Shown: positions 10,301-20,569, numbered from the stretch's first letter. The stretch: 64,000 nucleotides of DNA from Pigmentiphaga aceris (GCF_008119665.1 NZ_CP043046.1:3410001-3474000); one strand, 5' to 3'. The notes: generated by a model from the sequence alone, not told the origin. Numbers and translations are program-made.

Positions 10301-10960
10301 TCACGTCTGCGCCTGGCGCAGCTTGTCGTCGGCCAGCCTGACTTCAGTCACGAACTCGCGTATCCGTTCCGCGGACTTGATGCCGCGGGCAGATTCCACG
10401 CCGCTACTGACGTCGACCGCCGCCGGACGTATCGCCTGGATCGCTTGCGCCACATTTGAGGCATGCAACCCACCAGACAAAACGACCGGACGAGCGCTTG
10501 CGCTGCTGACCAGTGACCAATCGAATGTTCTCCCGCTACCGCCGTATCCGTCTGAGTGGCTGTCGAACAGCCAACCGGCGGCGGAGCCATAAGCTTCGCA
10601 TGATTCTAACAAACCTGCGGCAGTATCGAGGCCCGGACCACCAACTCGGAAGGCCCGCAGGTACCGGTGGCCATAGCGTGCGCAGTCTTCTTCCAACTCA
10701 TCGCCATGGAATTGCAGCAACTCCGGCCCGACCTCACCGCGTACTGCGTCGATTTCTTCCTTGCTGGCGTTGACGAACAAGGCCACCAGATCGACAAACG
10801 GCGGAATGCGTTTACGCAACTCGGCCGCGCGCGCAACGCTGAGTGCACGTGGGCTGGGCGGGTAAAACACCATGCCGATTGCATCGGCACCAGCCTCGAC
10901 AACAGCGTCGATGTCTTCTTCGCGGGTCAGGCCGCAGATCTTGATACGGGTTCGGGTCAT
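10301..10960 (-). CDS. trpF: Phosphoribosylanthranilate isomerase
   Basis: Third step of tryptophan synthesis, the Amadori rearrangement of PRA to CdRP. 219 residues from the ATG at 10960. The N-terminus TRIKICGLTREEDI carries the catalytic cysteine (KICGLT), and DVSSGVE near the C-terminus is the phosphate-binding signature. It stands 76 bases after truA and 196 bases before trpB. trpC/trpD/trpE are not in the window. Confidence 0.95.
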   Translation of the reverse strand: MTRTRIKICGLTREEDIDAVVEAGADAIGMVFYPPSPRALSVARAAELRKRIPPFVDLVALFVNASKEEIDAVRGEVGPELLQFHGDELEEDCARYGHRYLRAFRVGGPGLDTAAGLLESCEAYGSAAGWLFDSHSDGYGGSGRTFDWSLVSSASARPVVLSGGLHASNVAQAIQAIRPAAVDVSSGVESARGIKSAERIREFVTEVRLADDKLRQAQT

Positions 10961-11036
10961 GACAGGATGATAACGTGGAGAGCGGTGTACACGCCGTTGA
11001 TCGCCGCACACCACCTCCGATCATGCATACGGCGGT

Positions 11037-11843
11037 TCAGACTCCGAACCGGATCTCATCGCTGGCATCATGCAGCGGCAAGTCGAACTCGGCGGGGTAA
11101 TCCACCCCAGTCAGATACAGGCCGTCGGGTGCAAAGGTAGGTGCCCCCTTGCGCCGATCACGGGCTGCCAGCACGTCTGCCATCCATTGGACAGATTCAC
11201 GACCGCGACCAACGTAGGTCAAGGCACCCACAAAGTTGCGCACCATGTGATGCAAGAACGCGTTGGCGGTGAAAGAGAACACCACAAAGCGCCCGCGACG
11301 CGTGATGTCCAGGCGGTGCAAGGTGCGCACGGGCGACTTGGCCTGGCACTGCGACGCGCGGAAACTGCTGAAGTCGTGCTCGCCCAGCAAATACCCTGCT
11401 GCCTGCTGCATGGCTTCAACGTCAAGCGGATAGAAACTCCATCCCGCCTTGCCCGCCCACAAGGGCGAGCGCACCTGATCTTCCAACAGCAGGTAGACGT
11501 AGGAGCGCGCACGCGCTGAAAAGCGTGCATGGAAATCGGGGGATACTTCTCGCGCCCAGCGAATGGCAATGCTGGGTGGCAGATGCGCGTTCACGCCGCG
11601 CACCCAGGCCGTGTCGGCACGCAATACGGGGGCATCCAGATGAATCACCTGCATGGCGGCGTGCACACCGGTGTCGGTGCGCCCCGCACATACGGTGGGC
11701 ACCGGCTGCCCGGCAAAGCGGGCGAGCGCGGCTTCCAGCGTGTCCTGCACCGTCAGGCCGTGGGGCTGCTTCTGCCAGCCCTGCCAGGCGCTTCCGTCGT
11801 AACTTACGCCCAGCGCGATCCTGGGCTGAACCACATCACTCAT
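11037..11843 (-). CDS. truA: tRNA pseudouridine(38-40) synthase
   Basis: Modifies uridines 38-40 of the tRNA anticodon arm. 268 residues; the catalytic aspartate is D57 in [10 protein letters not shown], and FLHHMVRN near residue 200 is a second family motif. It lies eight bases after the fimV stop, giving the conserved fimV-truA-trpF order seen in many beta- and gammaproteobacteria. Confidence 0.96.
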   Translation of the reverse strand: MSDVVQPRIALGVSYDGSAWQGWQKQPHGLTVQDTLEAALARFAGQPVPTVCAGRTDTGVHAAMQVIHLDAPVLRADTAWVRGVNAHLPPSIAIRWAREVSPDFHARFSARARSYVYLLLEDQVRSPLWAGKAGWSFYPLDVEAMQQAAGYLLGEHDFSSFRASQCQAKSPVRTLHRLDITRRGRFVVFSFTANAFLHHMVRNFVGALTYVGRGRESVQWMADVLAARDRRKGAPTFAPDGLYLTGVDYPAEFDLPLHDASDEIRFGV

Positions 11844-11851
11844 CTACCGTG

Positions 11852-13918
11852 TTACCGCAACGACGCCAGGGTCTCGCGAGCACGTTCCTGTTGGGCAGCG
11901 GTGCCGCCCTTGATGACGTCTTCGAGCAGCTCGCGGGCACCTTCCTTGTCGCCGATTTCAAGATAGGCGTCGGCCAGCTCCAGCTTGGACGCATTGTCTT
12001 CCGTCAGGTCCACGCCGACGGCGGGGTCGGGCGTGACCAACGGCGCGAACGCAGCGGTTGCCGGACGGGCAGGCTCGGGTTCAGTCTGCGGCCACTCGAT
12101 TGCCGGCTCTGCGCGCGGCGGCGTGATGGGTGCCGACGGCACAACTGGCGGCACAGCCGGTGGTACAAGCGGCGCAACCGGTGCCGGCTCGGGTACCACG
12201 AGTTCGGGCACGTCGGCCGAGCTCTTCAACAAGCGCGGCGGCTCGTCATCTTCATCGGGCTCAACAGCGGCATTACGCGCAACCGCCTCGGCCGGCACGG
12301 GCTTGTCCAGGTCGAGGTTGAAGCCGAAGTCGACCGGGCGAACCGGCGGCGCGACTTCCTCGGCATGCGCAGCCAATTCTTCTTCATCGACTTCCGTCGC
12401 ACGTACCGGTGCTGCCGGTTCAGCCCACGCCGGCGCAGCTGCCGAGGTTGCCAATGCGGCACCAGCAGCCAGCGCGCTCAGACGCTTTTCACGTCGACGG
12501 CGTGCGATCAGCAAGGCCAGCAGCAACAGGAACAGCACCGTCACCAGCGCGATGCCAATGCGTTGGGGCGTGGCAAAGGCTTGCAGACCAGATTCCGATG
12601 CATTGGCATCGGCTGCAGGCGTGGTGGTCTCGGGCTTGGCCGTGCCATCACCGACAGGCGTCTCACCAGGCGCAACTGGCGCGACTGTTTGTGCAGCAAC
12701 CGGGGCGGCGGGTGCCGGTGCAGCGGGCGCTGTCACTGCCGGACCGGCAGGGGCAGCCAAGGCCGCGGCCGATGCCGCACTTGCACGGGCTTCGGCTTCC
12801 GCCAAGGCTGCGCTTTGCACGGTCAGCAAACGCTGCATATCTGCAACATTGCGCTCAAGTTCCGTGACGCGCGATTGTGCCTCTTGCAGCGCCTTGTCCT
12901 TGGACGCGAGTTCTTCCGCAGACCGATCTGCGACGTCTTGCGCCGCGCGCACGTTGTTGCCACTTCCGCCCGTGCCGGCAGCAGCCGGGCCGGCGGCAGA
13001 CAGGCGCAGACGATCACGCTCATCAGGGGCCGGGGCAGCCTTGTCGGAGGTCGTGGCAGAGATCGTGCCCGATGCCTGTTGCGGCGTGGCCGCAGTGCCG
13101 CCACGACGCGCGGTCGCGCCGCTACGTCCGGCACGCAGGCGTTCGAATTCGGCTTGCTGGGTGGCCAGGTTGCGGCGTGCGGCAGCCTGGTCGATGCTGC
13201 GAACGGTTTCTGCATCGGGGACACGCAAGGTGGACCCGGCGCGCAAGCGGTTCACATTGCCACTGTCGAAGGCCGACGGATTGGCCTGTTGCAAGGCCAC
13301 CAGAATCTGTTCAAGGCTGGCACCGGTATAACCGATGCGTTGCGCAACACCGCTGAGCGTATCGCCGCGCGCCACACGAATCTCGGACGTGGTGGTCGCG
13401 CCGCGCAGCGGTGCCGGGGGATCGACGAAGAAGGAATACTGTCGAATGAACCGGCCGCTTGCCCAGTTCAAGTCGACCAGCAGGTCAACGACACGTGCCT
13501 CGATGGGCGCATCGGAGCTGACCCGGACCACCTTGCGGCCGTCGGGCAAGTCCGCCAGCGCGACACGCACCGAGGACAGGAAATCAGGATGATCGAGTTG
13601 GGTCTGACGATAGATCTCGGCAGGCGCAAGCGCAGCACGCAAGGACTCGGCCTCGCCAGGCTGCACCGCAGTCACTTCGATCTGGGCGCGTAGCGGCTCC
13701 CCCGAGCCCGACAACACCGTCAATCGTCCCAGGCTTGCCGCCTGGCCGGCCGAAGCCGTCAATATCCCACCCGCTGCCAATACCACCAGTGCAGCTTTGC
13801 GCACCCGCTCCGACGCCGTGGTCTCGGCCCGGTCCAACCCAAATGAATCGCGAAGCACGCCGCTTCCCCGTATTTCTTCTAATCGGCCGAACATAACATC
13901 GGGCTCATAGCTGAGCAA
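11852..13918 (-). CDS. fimV: FimV/HubP-like polar pilus-assembly protein
   Basis: Large inner-membrane protein that binds peptidoglycan and organises the cell pole and type IV pili. 688 residues. A hydrophobic segment near 43-62 ends in ASAGQAASLGRLTVLSG, the hallmark FimV N-terminus (ASLG..TV.S..G.PL.A.I). A LysM-like segment lies near 178-235 (RVARGDTLSGVAQRIG), then a coiled coil near 325-365. An Ala/Pro-rich stretch leads to a single membrane segment at about 453-471, followed by an acidic cytoplasmic tail with the C-terminal FimV/TPR motif (ELADAYLEIGDKEGARELLEDV). An ATG at 13894 is an alternative start. No pilus genes are adjacent. Confidence 0.9.
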   Translation of the reverse strand: MLSYEPDVMFGRLEEIRGSGVLRDSFGLDRAETTASERVRKAALVVLAAGGILTASAGQAASLGRLTVLSGSGEPLRAQIEVTAVQPGEAESLRAALAPAEIYRQTQLDHPDFLSSVRVALADLPDGRKVVRVSSDAPIEARVVDLLVDLNWASGRFIRQYSFFVDPPAPLRGATTTSEIRVARGDTLSGVAQRIGYTGASLEQILVALQQANPSAFDSGNVNRLRAGSTLRVPDAETVRSIDQAAARRNLATQQAEFERLRAGRSGATARRGGTAATPQQASGTISATTSDKAAPAPDERDRLRLSAAGPAAAGTGGSGNNVRAAQDVADRSAEELASKDKALQEAQSRVTELERNVADMQRLLTVQSAALAEAEARASAASAAALAAPAGPAVTAPAAPAPAAPVAAQTVAPVAPGETPVGDGTAKPETTTPAADANASESGLQAFATPQRIGIALVTVLFLLLLALLIARRRREKRLSALAAGAALATSAAAPAWAEPAAPVRATEVDEEELAAHAEEVAPPVRPVDFGFNLDLDKPVPAEAVARNAAVEPDEDDEPPRLLKSSADVPELVVPEPAPVAPLVPPAVPPVVPSAPITPPRAEPAIEWPQTEPEPARPATAAFAPLVTPDPAVGVDLTEDNASKLELADAYLEIGDKEGARELLEDVIKGGTAAQQERARETLASLR

Positions 13919-13942
13919 GCGAAGACGTAAGCCTGGCGCGCC

Positions 13943-14623
13943 TCAGGGCTCGATTGTCAGCTCTGCAGTGAAACCGTAACCCACGCCGTGATAGGTATTG
14001 ACAGGCAGCACAACTGAGGTTTCATGCATGACTTTCTGACGCAGACGTCGAACCATCGAGTCCAGGCGACGTTGGTCATAGGTCAGATAATCATCGCCGA
14101 ATGCCGCAACGATGCGCTTGCGCGACACTGGCTGCCCCTGCCCTTCGGCCAGGGTTTTCAGAAATACGAATTCCAGGCTGGTCAGGGCGACATCGATACC
14201 GCTGGGAAGCGTCAGGCGATGCGCACCGATTCGCAGACGCCAGCTGCTCGGGGCAGGCAGGCGGCGTTGCAAGGCATTGACCACGGCGGCAAGCTCATCG
14301 AGCCGAACCGGTTTGGTCAGGTAATGGTCGGCACCCAGACTGAAACCCAGCACCTTGTCGTGACTGGTCGTGCGCGCCGTAAACATGACCAAGCCGATGT
14401 CTGCGCGCTGCCGGCGCAACGACGCCACCAGGTCCAGGCCATCGCCGTCGGGCAGGCCACGGTCGATGATGGCAATATCGACGGGCGTGCGTGGATCGGC
14501 AATACGGTTCTGAAACGCCTGAATATTTCCCGCCTCGCTGACGACATGGCCCTGAGCGACTAGAAAATCGACCAATTCCTCACGCAGCTCTGCTTCGTCT
14601 TCCAACAATAATAAATGGGCCAT
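13943..14623 (-). CDS. OmpR/PhoB-family response regulator
   Basis: 226 residues from the ATG at 14623. Receiver domain at 1-115 with the acidic pair E8/D9, phospho-acceptor D54 (AIIDRGLPDGDG) and K104 (LTKPV). The C-terminal winged helix (about 130-220) has the PhoB-type ending RRLDSMVRRLRQKV ... YHGVGYGF. Residues between the domains are short. It is divergent from the histidine kinase that starts at 14758 with 134 bases between, so the pair is almost certainly a two-component system with a shared control region. The signal and targets are not deducible. Confidence 0.9.
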   Translation of the reverse strand: MAHLLLLEDEAELREELVDFLVAQGHVVSEAGNIQAFQNRIADPRTPVDIAIIDRGLPDGDGLDLVASLRRQRADIGLVMFTARTTSHDKVLGFSLGADHYLTKPVRLDELAAVVNALQRRLPAPSSWRLRIGAHRLTLPSGIDVALTSLEFVFLKTLAEGQGQPVSRKRIVAAFGDDYLTYDQRRLDSMVRRLRQKVMHETSVVLPVNTYHGVGYGFTAELTIEP

Positions 14624-14757
14624 GGGATATCCTGCGGCTGAGAAATCGCTTTTCGATGCTACGGGACGCGTTGCGTAGCGGACTGACGAATTCTGACATT
14701 GTGTGCATGGATGGGAAAATGCTTTACCCTTGATGTATCGCTGCCCCCCGCCCACCC

Positions 14758-16686
14758 ATGCCGCTTTCACTGCGCGTACTCGCCGCCGTATTCTTCTGCC
14801 TGCTTGCAGGCGGAATAAGCGCAGCGCCAATCATTGATATTGGCTCATCAAACACTCACTACGTCAGCGATGACAACGTCGGGGTATTGGTTGATTCCTC
14901 GCATGAATTAACCCTGCAAGACATCATGCGTCTTGCGCCGACGGCATTTTCAGACCAGCAAAGCCTGCAGCTGGGCTTCACCTCTTCCACGGTCTGGCTG
15001 CGACTCAACGTCTATCGCCATCTGCACGCGCCTCCAACGTGGTGGCTGGTATTCGACCAACCTTTGCTCGACCTGATCCATGTATACGTTCCCGCCAGCG
15101 ATGGTTCGTATCAGGAACGGCGCGGTGGCATTAATCTGCCCTTCGGTGCCCACGAGATTGTTTCTCGCCGCCCCGCTTTTGCAGTAGATCTGCCCGCCAA
15201 CGAAACGCAGACGATTTATGTGCGGCTGAATTCTCGCAATTCGCTGTCCACCAGCATTCAGCTGATGGAGCCCACGGCATTTTCCGCCCTGGCCATCCAG
15301 GAGGCGCTGGGCTTTGGAGCGTTCTTTGGTTTCTACGCACTTACCCTGCTCTGTTATCTGTTGTTCTGGTACTGGACACGTGAAGTGGTCAGCGGCCTGT
15401 ATCTGCTTTATCTGACCTTCGGTGCTGCCGGGGCCGTGTTGAGTTCAGGCTACTTGCAACGACAGTTGTTGCCTGACTTGCCGCTGTGTAATGTCGCCAT
15501 GATCATTCCTTTGGCCGGGGCGTTGATAACAGGCATGTTGTTCGGCATTCAGATTCTTGGCGTTCGCAAGGCTGCACCGCGCTCGGCGATGGTCATGATG
15601 GGCGCGACCTGTCTGATTACCGCCATCGGGCTGATTGCCGGCCTGATGGACATGACCCTGCTGGCCATGGTGACGCTGGAAGTCGGCTTGCTGGCAACCA
15701 TGACAGTGCTGACCGCCATCGCCATCGTGCGTGCCCTGCACCACAACCCATCGGCCTGGTTGTACCTGGCGGCATTCAGTGTGCTGCACATCGGGATGGC
15801 ACTGCGTTTCCTGCGCGACCTGGGTTTGACGCCGATCAACACCCTGAGCGAAAACGGAATCTACTTAGGTATCACGCTGCACATCCTGATGATGAGCATC
15901 GCGATTTTCTGGCGCTACGACCAACTGCGGCGCGATAAGGATCAGGCCCAGGCAGCAGCGCTGGAAGCCGATCTGCGCGCCTTGGCCGAACGCCATGCGC
16001 ATCGCGAGCAGCGGGAATTCATGGCCATGGTGTCGCACGAGTTCCGCTCGCCGCTGGCCATTATTGATCTGACGGTTCAGAACCTGATTTACAGCACGCG
16101 CGAAGAAAACGACAGCCGGGTGCCGCGTTACGCAAAAATCCAGCGTGCTGCGCAACGACTCAGCGTGCTGATGAACACCTATCTGTCGGCAGAACGCCTG
16201 GAAGATCGGAACGAGCCGCCATCCATGCGTATCTGTGACCTGACCCAGCTGCTAAGCGGTGTGCTGCTGGATCTGGACACTACCAACGGCCCCGAAGTGA
16301 AACTGGAAATCGATTCACTCGATCCGAACTTCGCCTGTGACCCGGATTCGCTGCGCATTCTGATGACCAATCTGCTGGAAAACGCGCGACGCCATTCGCG
16401 TATCGACCAGCCCGTGATTCTGCGCGTAAGCGGTCGCCAGCCCGATGCGCTGGAAGTGTCCATCGTCGATCAAGGTGAAGGCATCCCGCCCGACGAATTG
16501 CCGCGCCTGTTCCAGCGCTTCTTCCGTGGTCGTTCGGCGCAACGCCATCCGGGCGCGGGATTGGGGCTTTATCTGTGCCAGCGCATCGTTCGGCAGCACG
16601 GTGGCGAGATCAAGGTCTTCAGCGAACTTGGCAAGGGCACAGAATTCCGGGTGTGGCTGCCGAAGCGGGAAATACCTGAAGTTTGA
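14758..16686 (+). CDS. 7TMR-DISM sensor histidine kinase
   Basis: 642 residues. Signal peptide at about 1-23 (ending SAAP), a periplasmic DISMED2 beta-sandwich at about 30-175 (SSTVWLRLNV, WWLVFDQPLLD), then seven membrane helices at about 180-390. A cytoplasmic kinase core follows, with H-box histidine H427 (MVSHEFRSPLA), N-box LLENARRH, G1 VDQGEGIP and G2 GAGLGLYL. DISMED2-7TM modules are thought to sense carbohydrates or other periplasmic ligands. The partner is the divergent response regulator. The kinase lacks a receiver or Hpt domain, so it is a simple phosphodonor. Confidence 0.9.
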   Translation: MPLSLRVLAAVFFCLLAGGISAAPIIDIGSSNTHYVSDDNVGVLVDSSHELTLQDIMRLAPTAFSDQQSLQLGFTSSTVWLRLNVYRHLHAPPTWWLVFDQPLLDLIHVYVPASDGSYQERRGGINLPFGAHEIVSRRPAFAVDLPANETQTIYVRLNSRNSLSTSIQLMEPTAFSALAIQEALGFGAFFGFYALTLLCYLLFWYWTREVVSGLYLLYLTFGAAGAVLSSGYLQRQLLPDLPLCNVAMIIPLAGALITGMLFGIQILGVRKAAPRSAMVMMGATCLITAIGLIAGLMDMTLLAMVTLEVGLLATMTVLTAIAIVRALHHNPSAWLYLAAFSVLHIGMALRFLRDLGLTPINTLSENGIYLGITLHILMMSIAIFWRYDQLRRDKDQAQAAALEADLRALAERHAHREQREFMAMVSHEFRSPLAIIDLTVQNLIYSTREENDSRVPRYAKIQRAAQRLSVLMNTYLSAERLEDRNEPPSMRICDLTQLLSGVLLDLDTTNGPEVKLEIDSLDPNFACDPDSLRILMTNLLENARRHSRIDQPVILRVSGRQPDALEVSIVDQGEGIPPDELPRLFQRFFRGRSAQRHPGAGLGLYLCQRIVRQHGGEIKVFSELGKGTEFRVWLPKREIPEV

Positions 16687-16845
16687 TTGATGGGACTTGG
16701 TGCTGAGGCTCGGTGCTGAAGTTTGGTGTCGAAAGTTGGTCTGCTGACGTTTGCCTTGCCAAACGTGCCATGCGAATCGACATCGCACGTTCAGCAAGCC
16801 AGGCGACGCATTGCGCAATCGCCTGCCTGCCTCACAGCGACTCGC

Positions 16846-17568
16846 TCAGTGCGAACCGCCCAGATACGCAGCCTTGACGGCCGGATCGGTTTTCAACTGC
16901 TCTGCCGGCCCGTGCACCGAGATATGCCCGTTCTCCAGCACGTAAGCGTAATCGGCAACATTCAACGCCGCCGCCGCAAACTGCTCCACCAGCAACATCG
17001 TGACGCCCTGCTCCTTCAAGCGCGCAATGATGCGGAACACTTCTTCCACCAGAATCGGTGCCAAGCCCATTGACGGCTCATCAAGCAAGACCAGTTCAGG
17101 GTTGAGCATCACGGCGCGGGCCATGGCAAGCATTTGCTGCTCGCCACCAGACAAGGTCCCGGCCAATTGCAGCCGGCGTTCCTGCAGACGCGGGAACAAG
17201 TCCATGGCACGCTCCAAGTCTGCCTCGATGTCGCCACGCGGGCGGCTGCCCGTGTAGCGCGGGAAGGCCCCCAGACGCAGGTTGTCGACCACGGACAGCG
17301 TGGCAAACACCCGCCGCCCTTCCGGCGAGTGCGCCAGGCCCAGACGCGCAATGCGATGCGGCGGCAATTGTTCGATGCGCTTGTCCCCCAGCGTGATCTG
17401 GCCTGCGGTGGCCTGGATCATGCCGGAAATCGCACGCATGGTTGTCGTCTTGCCAGCGCCGTTGGAACCGATCAGCGTGACCACCTTGCCTTTGGGCACG
17501 TCGATATCGATGCCGTGAAGCACCTTGACCTTGCCGTAACCGGCTTCGAGTTGTCGAATCGAAAGCAT
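16846..17568 (-). CDS. livF: Branched-chain amino acid-type ABC transporter ATP-binding protein LivF
   Basis: 240 residues. Walker A GSNGAGKTT at 34-42, the LivF-type YGKVKVLHGI start, signature LSGGEQQM near 139, Walker B LVLLDEPSMGLAP near 160, and H-loop ending LLVEQ. It powers uptake together with the LivMG fusion and LivH. It is the last gene of the livH-livMG-livF set, ten bases after livMG. Confidence 0.93.
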   Translation of the reverse strand: MLSIRQLEAGYGKVKVLHGIDIDVPKGKVVTLIGSNGAGKTTTMRAISGMIQATAGQITLGDKRIEQLPPHRIARLGLAHSPEGRRVFATLSVVDNLRLGAFPRYTGSRPRGDIEADLERAMDLFPRLQERRLQLAGTLSGGEQQMLAMARAVMLNPELVLLDEPSMGLAPILVEEVFRIIARLKEQGVTMLLVEQFAAAALNVADYAYVLENGHISVHGPAEQLKTDPAVKAAYLGGSH

Positions 17569-17578
17569 CTGATCGTTC

Positions 17579-19516
17579 CTATACCGTCGCGCCGCCGAGG
17601 TAGGCGGTAATGACTTTTTCGTTGGACTGGATCTCGGCGGGCAAGCCTTCGGCGATTTTCTGGCCGAAGTCGAGCACCGACACCGTGTCGCAGGTGCTCA
17701 TCACCACGTCCATGTGGTGTTCGATCAGGATCAGCGTAATACCGTGATCGCGCACCTTGCGGATGATGGCCAGCAGTTCCTTGATGTCGGGTGCGGTCAA
17801 GCCGGCAGCCGGCTCATCAAGCAGCAACAGCATCGGGTCGAGCGCCAGCGCACGCGCGATTTCCAGCAGGCGCTGCTTGCCATAAGGCAGGTTGCGCGCC
17901 TCTTCGTCGGCCAGGTCGCCCAGCCCGACAAAGTTCAGCAAGCCAAGCGCACGGGCACGTGCTGCGCGCTCTTCGCGCTTCCAACGCGGCCCCTTGATGG
18001 CGACCTCGGCCAGGTTGCTGTCGAAGGTGTGGTGCAGACCCACCAGCACGTTTTCCAGCGCCGTCATTTCACCGAACAGCTGCACATTCTGGAAGGTCCG
18101 TGCGATACCGGCCGAGGCAATGTCGGCAGGCGGCAGACCCACCACCGACTTGCCCACGAATTCGATTGCTCCAGCCGTGGGCACATAAATGCCGGTCAGC
18201 ACGTTCAGCATCGTGCTCTTGCCCGAGCCGTTCGGCCCGATCAGGCCGTGAATGGTGCCGCGACGCACGGTCAGATCGACCTCGTTCAGGGCACGCAGGC
18301 CACCGAACTGCATCAGCGCACCCTTCACGCGCAGCAGCTCTTCGCCACCCGAACGTGCGGCCACGCTGATGGCGTCGTCTTGCGCCACGGCATTGATCGA
18401 CGAGCTGAGCGCAGTGGGCTTGGCGCTGCGGCGTGGCATCAACAGATTGCGCACGAAACCGACAATGCCATCAGGCAGGTAGTACACGACAAACAGGATC
18501 AGCAGACCGAAGATCGACAGACGCCAGTCGGTCATGCCCTTCAGCCAGTAGGCCAGCACCGTCAACAGAATCGTGCCGACCACGGGCACGGCCACGCGTT
18601 GAACGGTGGTCGCCCCCCGAGCCAGCGCAACCGCCGCGCCGCCCGTCACCAGAATCGCCAATGTCAGCGCAATGATGCGGAACAGCGCGATGTCGTCCAG
18701 CAGCTTGGGCAGGATCACGATGATCGCTGCGCCCAGCAAGGCTCCGGTGCGGGTCTTGCGACCGCCCATGATGATGGCCAGCAGGAACAGAATGGTCAGT
18801 TCGAAGTTATAGGTGTTGGGCGAGATGTACTGCTCGGAATACGCATACAGCGCACCCGACAAGCCGGCGAAACCAGCGCTGATCACGAAGGCGTAAACCT
18901 TGTAGCGATATACCGATACGCCCATGCAATCAGACGCGATCGAGCTGTCACGCAAGGCCTGGAAGGCACGGCCAAGATGCGAACGCAGGATGCGGTGCAC
19001 CACGATCAGGCTGATCACCAGCAGCACCGCCACCAGCCAGAAGTACTCCTGCTTGTTCAGAACGTGACCACCGATCGAGGGCTTGGGGATCTTGATGCCC
19101 AGCGGCCCTTCGGTCATGAAGGTCATTTCGTTGATCAGGATCTGGATGATCGTACCGAAGGCCAACGTCACCATGGCCAGGTATGGCCCGGTCACCCTTA
19201 AGGCTGGCAAAGCCAGAATGGCCCCGAATGCGGCCGTCAGGAGCACCGCCGCAGGCAGGGTGACCCAGAAGGGTGCACCCAGGTGAAAGAACAGCACACC
19301 GGCCGTATACGAGCCGATGCCGAACAGGCCGGCATGGCCGAGCGAGACTTGCCCGGTGTAGCCGACCACGATATCAAGACCGAACAACAGGATCGAATAG
19401 ATCATGATGGTTTCGGCCAGGTGGATGTAATAGGCGTTGCCAGCCACCAGCGGGAACGCCGCCAGCGCCCCCAGCCCGAGCACTACCGCAGTGATACGTA
19501 CAGGAGTCATCGTCAT
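17579..19516 (-). CDS. Fused LivM permease and LivG ATPase of a branched-chain amino acid-type ABC transporter
   Basis: 645 residues, twice a normal subunit. Residues 1-360 are the LivM permease, with about ten hydrophobic segments and the family motif GYTGQVSLGHAGLFGIGSY near 52-70. A hydrophilic linker follows at about 365-395, then the LivG-type ATPase: LRALNEVDL, Walker A GPNGSGKS at about 426-433, LivG-specific ARTFQNVQLF, LPYGKQR signature region, Walker B MLLLLDEPAAGL and EHHMDVVM. The ATG overlaps the livH stop (ATGA). LivMG fusions are known in several betaproteobacteria. One polypeptide brings a membrane domain and its ATPase together in fixed ratio. Confidence 0.93.
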   Translation of the reverse strand: MTMTPVRITAVVLGLGALAAFPLVAGNAYYIHLAETIMIYSILLFGLDIVVGYTGQVSLGHAGLFGIGSYTAGVLFFHLGAPFWVTLPAAVLLTAAFGAILALPALRVTGPYLAMVTLAFGTIIQILINEMTFMTEGPLGIKIPKPSIGGHVLNKQEYFWLVAVLLVISLIVVHRILRSHLGRAFQALRDSSIASDCMGVSVYRYKVYAFVISAGFAGLSGALYAYSEQYISPNTYNFELTILFLLAIIMGGRKTRTGALLGAAIIVILPKLLDDIALFRIIALTLAILVTGGAAVALARGATTVQRVAVPVVGTILLTVLAYWLKGMTDWRLSIFGLLILFVVYYLPDGIVGFVRNLLMPRRSAKPTALSSSINAVAQDDAISVAARSGGEELLRVKGALMQFGGLRALNEVDLTVRRGTIHGLIGPNGSGKSTMLNVLTGIYVPTAGAIEFVGKSVVGLPPADIASAGIARTFQNVQLFGEMTALENVLVGLHHTFDSNLAEVAIKGPRWKREERAARARALGLLNFVGLGDLADEEARNLPYGKQRLLEIARALALDPMLLLLDEPAAGLTAPDIKELLAIIRKVRDHGITLILIEHHMDVVMSTCDTVSVLDFGQKIAEGLPAEIQSNEKVITAYLGGATV

Positions 19517-20391
19517 ACCTTTTTGATCGCGGTCTTGCCGAACAGGCCGGCTGGTTTCACTGCGAGCACCAGCAGCAGCAGTACGAGTCCGGGTACGTCC
19601 TTGTACCCGGTAGACAGATAGAAGCCGGTCGTGGTCTCGGCCACGCCCAGGATCACGCCCCCGACCACCACGCCCATGCCGCTCGACAGGCCACCAATGA
19701 TCGCGACGGCGAATGCCTTCAGGCCCAGCACCGCGCCCATGGTTGCGCCGGTCAGCGTAAGCGGCGCGATCAGCACGCCGGCAAAGGCTGCGGTCAAGGA
19801 CGACAGGCCGTACGAGAACGTGATGACGATGCCCGCGTTGATACCCATCAGGCCAGCTGCGTCACGGTCGTTCGATGTGGCGACCACGGCCTTGCCGTAG
19901 ATGGTCTTGCGGTTGAACAATTCGACGGCCAGCATCAGCGCAATCGCACCGCCAACCACCAGGATTTCCATCGGCAGCACGTTGGCACCCAGCACCTTCA
20001 ACGGTGCTTCGGGCAAGGGCGACGGGAAGGTCAGGTCGTCACGACCCCAGACGTTCTCGGCCACGTTCTTGAAGATGATGCCCAGCGCAATGGTGGACAT
20101 GATCCAGCCGAATTCCGACTTGGTCTTGATGGCGGGGCGCACCGCAATGCGCTCGACGAACGCGCCTTGCAGGAAGCCGAACACACACACCAGCGGAATC
20201 ATCAACCAGTAGTTCAGGCCAAGCCGATCGACCAGCGTGAGGCCAACCAGCGCGCCCAGCATCAAGGCATCGCCCTGGCCGAAGTTAAGGGTGCCGGATG
20301 TGGCAAATGTGAGCTGGTAGCCAAAGGCAATGACCGCGTAGATCATGCCCAGCGCAATCCCGCTGAATATCAGCTGCGTCAGGATTTCCAT
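19513..20391 (-). CDS. livH: Branched-chain amino acid-type ABC transporter permease LivH
   Basis: 292 residues with about eight membrane segments. The N-terminus ILTQLIFSGIALGMIYAVIA and the GTLNFGQGD motif near 34 are diagnostic of LivH. It is the first gene of the membrane/ATPase part of the transporter and is separated from the binding-protein gene by 178 bases that include a terminator. Confidence 0.93.
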   Translation of the reverse strand: MEILTQLIFSGIALGMIYAVIAFGYQLTFATSGTLNFGQGDALMLGALVGLTLVDRLGLNYWLMIPLVCVFGFLQGAFVERIAVRPAIKTKSEFGWIMSTIALGIIFKNVAENVWGRDDLTFPSPLPEAPLKVLGANVLPMEILVVGGAIALMLAVELFNRKTIYGKAVVATSNDRDAAGLMGINAGIVITFSYGLSSLTAAFAGVLIAPLTLTGATMGAVLGLKAFAVAIIGGLSSGMGVVVGGVILGVAETTTGFYLSTGYKDVPGLVLLLLVLAVKPAGLFGKTAIKKV

Positions 20392-20513
20392 CTGTGATTC
20401 CTAGAGATGCCGAACCGGCCTAACTGACTGCGCACAGAAATTCCCCCGAGCGTGTGGCTTCGTGATGACGTCGCCGGCCGAGGGGTGCTTTTGTCTTGGG
20501 ATAACTCGGAGAC

Positions 20514-20549
20514 AAAAAACTGCGCCAGGCAGTTTTCCCTACCTGGCGC
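20514..20549 (-). terminator. Intrinsic terminator after the binding-protein gene
   Basis: On the minus strand GCGCCAGG-N12-CCTGGCGC (20542-20549 and 20522-20529) is followed by six T (20514-20519). It lies 20 bases beyond the stop of the periplasmic binding protein and before livH. It probably makes the binding protein more abundant than the permease subunits, which are then reached by partial read-through or their own promoter. Confidence 0.85.
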
Positions 20550-20569
20550 GTGTCGTGGTGTTGCGAAAG

